A stretch of 45,115 nucleotides of DNA, from assembly GCA_900543695.1 (NCBI GenBank), contig UQSG01000025.1, positions 1 through 45,115 on the forward strand, in the 5' to 3' direction. Shown piece after piece: positions 41,767 to 45,115 of this stretch. The notes under the pieces were generated by a model, which was not told the DNA's origin, did not search any database, and saw only the letters and a program-made list of their open reading frames with translations. The stretch's first letter is position 1, and each line of letters opens with the position of its first letter. Position numbers and translations under genes: made by a program. The stretch comes from an uncultured Clostridium sp. Lineage in GTDB: Bacteria > Bacillota > Clostridia > UBA1212 > UBA1255.

Positions 41767-43726
41767 GCCTTTCCAGCTTGTCCGTCGGGGGAAAGCATCG
41801 ACGCGCCTTACAGACGTAAAACGTCGTTTTTCCGTTCAAAAGAGGCTGTTCCTCAGAAGGAGCGCGAACTATGAGATCCGTTTCACGCTGCAAAGAAAGC
41901 GGCAGCTCCCGGATTTCCTCCGGCCTCTGCGTTACACAGACGATGCGCGCAGGCGGATCCAGGTAGCGCAGAAGCGCCAGAAGGAAGAAGCAGCTTCCCG
42001 CGGGATATGCGGCACATTTTTCGCACAAGAAAAGCACCTGCCTCCGGGCCTCTTCGCAAAGCGCCTCTTCCTGCAAAAGATTCGACAATTTTACAAGTAC
42101 ATAGGCAATGACGGAATTTCCGGATGGCAGTGCGCCGTCGTACGTATCCTTCGGCCTTGTGATCAGCTGCTCCGCATCCTCTGCATACAGATAAAATCCG
42201 CCGCGATCGGGATCCCGGAACTTTCGAATCGCCGTTTTGCAAATTGCGGCAGCCCGCTCAAGATAATTTTCGGACGGCAGCGCCTCGTGAAGCTGGAGCA
42301 GCGCAAATGCGTAAAAGGCATAATCCGCAAGAAAGCCTTCGGCTCCCCGGCGGCCCAGCCGCAGGCTGACGAATACGTTTTCTCCTTCTGTCAAATGACA
42401 TTGGAGAAAACGTTCCGCCCTCCTGGCAGCGTCCAGATACGCTGCGGTTCCCGTAATCCGGTATAGAAACGCAAGCGCCGCGATCATCAGAGAGCAGGAA
42501 GACATCAGGAGCTTGTCGTCCACGTTCAAAGGCATCCGTGTTTTCCGATAGGCATATACGCGTTCGGCAAGCGGCTCGGGCAGCTGTCTCCAGGCGTCGT
42601 TCCGCAGAAGATTTGGAATGTTTTTTCCTTTAAAATTGCCTTCTTTCGTAATCCCGTATGCGCTTGCGAAGCGCTTCCCCTCCTCCGCTCCAAGCAGGCG
42701 GAGGATTTCCTCCTCAGAGAAGAGATAATAATTCCCTTCCCCGCCTGCGCTGTCCGCGTCCTGCGCGCTGTAAAAAGCTCCGTCCGGATCTGTCATTTCC
42801 CGCAGCACATAGCGGGCCGTCCGCTCCGCTACGCTGCGGTACAGGACGTCGCCCGTTACGGAATACGCACGGATGTATGCAAAAATCAGAAGCGCATTGT
42901 CATAGAGCATTTTTTCAAAATGCGGAACCAGAAAATATCGGTCTGTGGAATAGCGGGAAAATCCAAAGCCGATATGGTCGTACAATCCGCCGCGATACAT
43001 CGCAGTCAGCGTTTTTTCCGCCATTTCCAGAATTTCGGCGTCTCCGCTTTTCTCATAATATGCAAGCAAAAACAGGATATTATGCGCCGTTGGGAATTTG
43101 GGTGCGTTTCCAAAGCCGCCGCATAGCCGATCGAAGCTTTTGCGGAGATATTGGACGCCGTTTTTTATCAGACCGCTGTCTGCACATTCCATTCTGCGCC
43201 CCCTGGCCGGAACGAAGTCTTTCTGTGCGCCGTCCCGCAGCCGCCGGGCAGCCAGTTCCCCTGTTTTCTCTAACGCCGCCCGATCGTGAAGCCATTTCTC
43301 ATGAATTCGCTTCAGAAGCTCGTCGAAGCCGATCATGCCATACGCGCTCTGCTTCGGAAAATATGTTCCTGCAAAAAAGGGCTTTTTATCCGGCGTCAGA
43401 AAAATGCTTGCCGGCCAGCCGCCGCTGCCGGAAAACAGCGTGCAAGCGTCCAGATAGACGTGATCTACATCAGGCCGTTCCTCCCGATCGACCTTGACGC
43501 TGACAAAGCCGCGGTTTAAAAGCTCTGCGGTTTCTTCATTTTCAAAGCATTCCCTGGCCATGACGTGGCACCAGTGACATGCGCTGTAGCCGATGCTCAG
43601 GAAAATCGGCTTATCTTCTCGTTTTGCTTTCTGAAATGCTTCCGGTCCCCAGGGATACCAGTCTACGGGATTCCCGGCATGCTGCAGCAGATATGGGCTC
43701 GTCTGATCTGACAAATGATTTTTCAT
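41741..43726 (-). CDS. DUF255 thioredoxin-domain protein (YyaL-like)
   Basis: 661 residues. The N-terminal thioredoxin-like domain has SPYLLQHAGNPVDWYPWG, then CHWC in GYSACHWCHVMARECFE, and GGWPASIFLTPD. The rest is an alpha/alpha-barrel like N-acylglucosamine epimerases or glycosidases. Function is unknown, though it is widely conserved (human SPATA20 group). The ATG at 43726 has GGAGG 8 nt upstream. It diverges from the manganese catalase across 73 bp. Confidence 0.9.
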   Translation of the reverse strand: MKNHLSDQTSPYLLQHAGNPVDWYPWGPEAFQKAKREDKPIFLSIGYSACHWCHVMARECFENEETAELLNRGFVSVKVDREERPDVDHVYLDACTLFSGSGGWPASIFLTPDKKPFFAGTYFPKQSAYGMIGFDELLKRIHEKWLHDRAALEKTGELAARRLRDGAQKDFVPARGRRMECADSGLIKNGVQYLRKSFDRLCGGFGNAPKFPTAHNILFLLAYYEKSGDAEILEMAEKTLTAMYRGGLYDHIGFGFSRYSTDRYFLVPHFEKMLYDNALLIFAYIRAYSVTGDVLYRSVAERTARYVLREMTDPDGAFYSAQDADSAGGEGNYYLFSEEEILRLLGAEEGKRFASAYGITKEGNFKGKNIPNLLRNDAWRQLPEPLAERVYAYRKTRMPLNVDDKLLMSSCSLMIAALAFLYRITGTAAYLDAARRAERFLQCHLTEGENVFVSLRLGRRGAEGFLADYAFYAFALLQLHEALPSENYLERAAAICKTAIRKFRDPDRGGFYLYAEDAEQLITRPKDTYDGALPSGNSVIAYVLVKLSNLLQEEALCEEARRQVLFLCEKCAAYPAGSCFFLLALLRYLDPPARIVCVTQRPEEIRELPLSLQRETDLIVRAPSEEQPLLNGKTTFYVCKARRCFPPTDKLERLMELLDEA

Positions 43727-43741
43727 TGCAAGCACCTCCTG

Positions 43742-43778
43742 CCGGATAATATTTCCGATTTTGCAAATAATAATCCGG
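43742..43778. repeat. Inverted repeat between DUF255 and catalase genes
   Basis: CCGGATAATATTT (43742-43754) and its near complement ending ATCCGG (43778), one base out of register, occupy most of the 73-bp divergent gap. A shared operator is plausible. Confidence 0.45.
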
Positions 43779-43799
43779 AAATCTAAAGGAGGTCTTAAG

Positions 43800-44471
43800 A
43801 TGTTTAAACATGAAAAGCAATTATTTCATCCGGTCGGCGTGGAGGCGCCGAATCCTCAGTATGCCGCTCTGCTTCAGGAGCAGCTGGGCGGCGGGAACGG
43901 CGAATTGAAAGCCGCCATGCAGTATATGTCGCAGAGCTTCCGGATCAAGGATCCGGCAATAAAAGATTTGTTCATGGATATTGCCGCGGAGGAGCTCGGA
44001 CATATGGAAATGGTAGCGGAAACGATTAACCTGCTGAACGGGCATCAGGTCGATGCCGACGCGGTCACCGCAGGAGAAATTCAGACGCATGTGCTTCTTG
44101 GGCTGAATCCCGGTCTGATCAACGCATCTGGGTATTCCTGGACAGGCGATTACGTAACGGTGACCGGCGATCTGTGCGCTGATCTGCTGTCAAATATTGC
44201 GTCGGAGCAGCGCGCCAAGGTCGTTTATGAATATCTTTACAGGCAAATCAAGGATAAAAAGGTCAGAGAAACCATCGATTTTCTTCTGAAACGCGAGGAA
44301 GCGCACAACGCATTGTTCCGGGAGGCTTTTAACAGAGTCCAGGACAGCGGTTCCGATAAAAGCTTCGGGGTTACTGAGGACTCGCGGCTCTACTTCAATT
44401 TGTCAAATCCTTCCCCGGAAAATTCCTTCGGCGATACGCCGGCGAATCCTCCGGGGTTTCAGAATTCTTGA
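43800..44471 (+). CDS. Manganese catalase (CotJC-like)
   Basis: 223 residues, a four-helix dimanganese protein. Ligand motifs ELKAAMQYMSQSF, AAEELGHMEM and KREEAHNALFREAF are in the expected order. It should remove hydrogen peroxide. Spore-formers often place this family in the spore coat (CotJC). The C-terminal 40 residues are a Pro/Ser/Asn tail. AAAGGAGG is 7 nt before the ATG. It converges on the superoxide dismutase gene with only 10 bp between the stops. Confidence 0.9.
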   Translation: MFKHEKQLFHPVGVEAPNPQYAALLQEQLGGGNGELKAAMQYMSQSFRIKDPAIKDLFMDIAAEELGHMEMVAETINLLNGHQVDADAVTAGEIQTHVLLGLNPGLINASGYSWTGDYVTVTGDLCADLLSNIASEQRAKVVYEYLYRQIKDKKVRETIDFLLKREEAHNALFREAFNRVQDSGSDKSFGVTEDSRLYFNLSNPSPENSFGDTPANPPGFQNS

Positions 44472-44481
44472 CGAATAAAAT

Positions 44482-44988
44482 TCAGACAATCACGCCGCAG
44501 GCGATTTTCTTTCCGGAATCGCCGGACGGCTGTGTTTTGAAGTCGTCTGCTCTTTCGTGAATGACGACCGTTCTGTTTATGATTTCTCTGACCGTAAAAC
44601 GATCGGTGACAAATGCCGACCAGGCGCTGCCTTTGTTGGAAAACAGCGGCGGAAGGTCGCCGGCGTGATACGGGTGCGCGCAGCTGTTCGGGTTATAATG
44701 CGATCCCGTATCCGCAAATGGATCCGCGATATTTCCGGTGCAGGAAGCCCCCGTGTGGATATGCATCGCATAGATCGGATACAGGCACTTTCCGTTTTCA
44801 TTCGGAAATCCTTCTACCGCCGCCGTTACAAGCACTTTGCTTCCCACCTGATAGAAAGACACTTTCCCGCGTAAATTCGGATAGGCGGCCGAGCCTCTGA
44901 GCTCGGCGGAAGCGTCTGGGCGGCGCTTTACGGCATATTTTGCATAATCCGGCTGATTTTCTTCTTTTTTCTTTCTGCGGAACAACAC
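44482..44988 (-). CDS. Cu/Zn superoxide dismutase-family protein without signal peptide
   Basis: 168 residues. All metal ligands of the family appear in order: MHIHTG, GSHYNPN, HPYHAGDLPPL and VVIHERADDF, and the C-terminal GDSGKKIACGVI with partner cysteines in ASCTGN and ACGVI. Most bacterial members are exported; this one begins with a basic cytosolic-type stretch (FRRKKKEENQPDYAKY) and no hydrophobic segment. Start: GGAGG at 44994-44998 favours GTG at 44988 or TTG at 44985; GTG at 44994 overlaps the ribosome site. Confidence 0.88.
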   Translation of the reverse strand: MLFRRKKKEENQPDYAKYAVKRRPDASAELRGSAAYPNLRGKVSFYQVGSKVLVTAAVEGFPNENGKCLYPIYAMHIHTGASCTGNIADPFADTGSHYNPNSCAHPYHAGDLPPLFSNKGSAWSAFVTDRFTVREIINRTVVIHERADDFKTQPSGDSGKKIACGVIV

Positions 44989-45115
44989 ATTCACCTCCTC
45001 AGTGCATTATATGAAGCGGCCGGGCGTTTCGGATTCCCGTTCTTTAAAAAAAAGAGAACAGTGTAGGTTTGTCAAACATATGTTACAGCGAGGATAAAAA
45101 ATGTTCCAGGGTTTG
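44989..45115. other. Window end, upstream of the superoxide dismutase gene
   Basis: Holds the ribosome site of the dismutase gene, a TATAAT-like sequence on the minus strand (45006-45011) too close to the gene to be convincing, a palindrome GTTTGTCAAAC (45068-45078), and an ATG at 45101 with AGGA 6 nt upstream. Only five codons are visible (MFQGL), so a plus-strand gene may begin here but cannot be confirmed. Confidence 0.3.

Noticed and set aside
43735..43735. GTG at 43735 as start of the DUF255 gene
   Set aside because: It abuts the GGAGG; the ATG at 43726 has ideal spacing.

Overview
The window comes from a spore-forming, largely anaerobic Firmicute (class Clostridia). The evidence is a complete spoIIIAA-AH operon, an alpha/beta-type small acid-soluble spore protein, a GerW/YtfJ sporulation protein, a class III (oxygen-sensitive) ribonucleotide reductase, pyruvate phosphate dikinase, and clostridial gene orders such as yicC-remA-gmk-rpoZ, ireB-ruvX-DUF1292 and DUF1385-prmC. 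Base composition is moderate and genes are tightly packed with many ATGA overlaps. I cannot name the genus. No rRNA, tRNA, CRISPR array, transposase or phage module was seen.

Layout. 1-5526 (+): a two-component system runs by overlapping codons into an acyl-CoA synthetase-like gene, a DUF1385 membrane protein and prmC. 5563-6613 (+): DUF2953 and ytfJ, which overlap by 101 bp. 6617-8800 (-): scpA, scpB and a D-amino-acid transaminase. 8960-10012 (+): a site-2-protease-like membrane protein without its catalytic motif, and a spore SASP. 10092-18372 (-): a long close-packed run of HPr-like, ireB, ruvX, DUF1292, metY, purL, proC and an RNase HI-Nudix fusion. 18476-19444 (-): a uridine-kinase-family gene. 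19667-23649 (+): nrdG, nrdD with a C-terminal glutaredoxin-like domain, and a thioredoxin-reductase-like gene. 23912-29997 (-): yicC, remA, gmk, rpoZ, glyS, ppdK.

30000-35295 is the accessory part. It holds a C-terminal remnant of a radical-SAM DNA-repair-family gene, a complete XRE-type regulator unit with its own promoter and terminator, a truncated reading frame behind a promoter with two LexA-type boxes, a secreted GH110-like beta-helix protein and an unrecognised 357-residue protein. 35296-40156 (-) is the spoIIIA operon behind a sigma-E-like promoter. 40319-44988 carries a regulator with two HTH domains and a hairpin over its ribosome site, a PHP-family histidinol phosphatase, a DUF255 protein, a manganese catalase and a Cu/Zn superoxide dismutase without signal peptide.

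Working together: NrdG activates NrdD, whose fused redoxin domain could be recycled by the overlapping reductase, giving a self-contained anaerobic dNTP module. The SpoIIIA proteins build the mother-cell side of the forespore channel. SASP and YtfJ act in the forespore or spore. Catalase and superoxide dismutase are a plausible oxygen-defence pair, possibly spore-associated. The points most worth checking are the pseudo-protease, the two unusual fusions, the His-less HPr, and the disrupted SOS-controlled locus.
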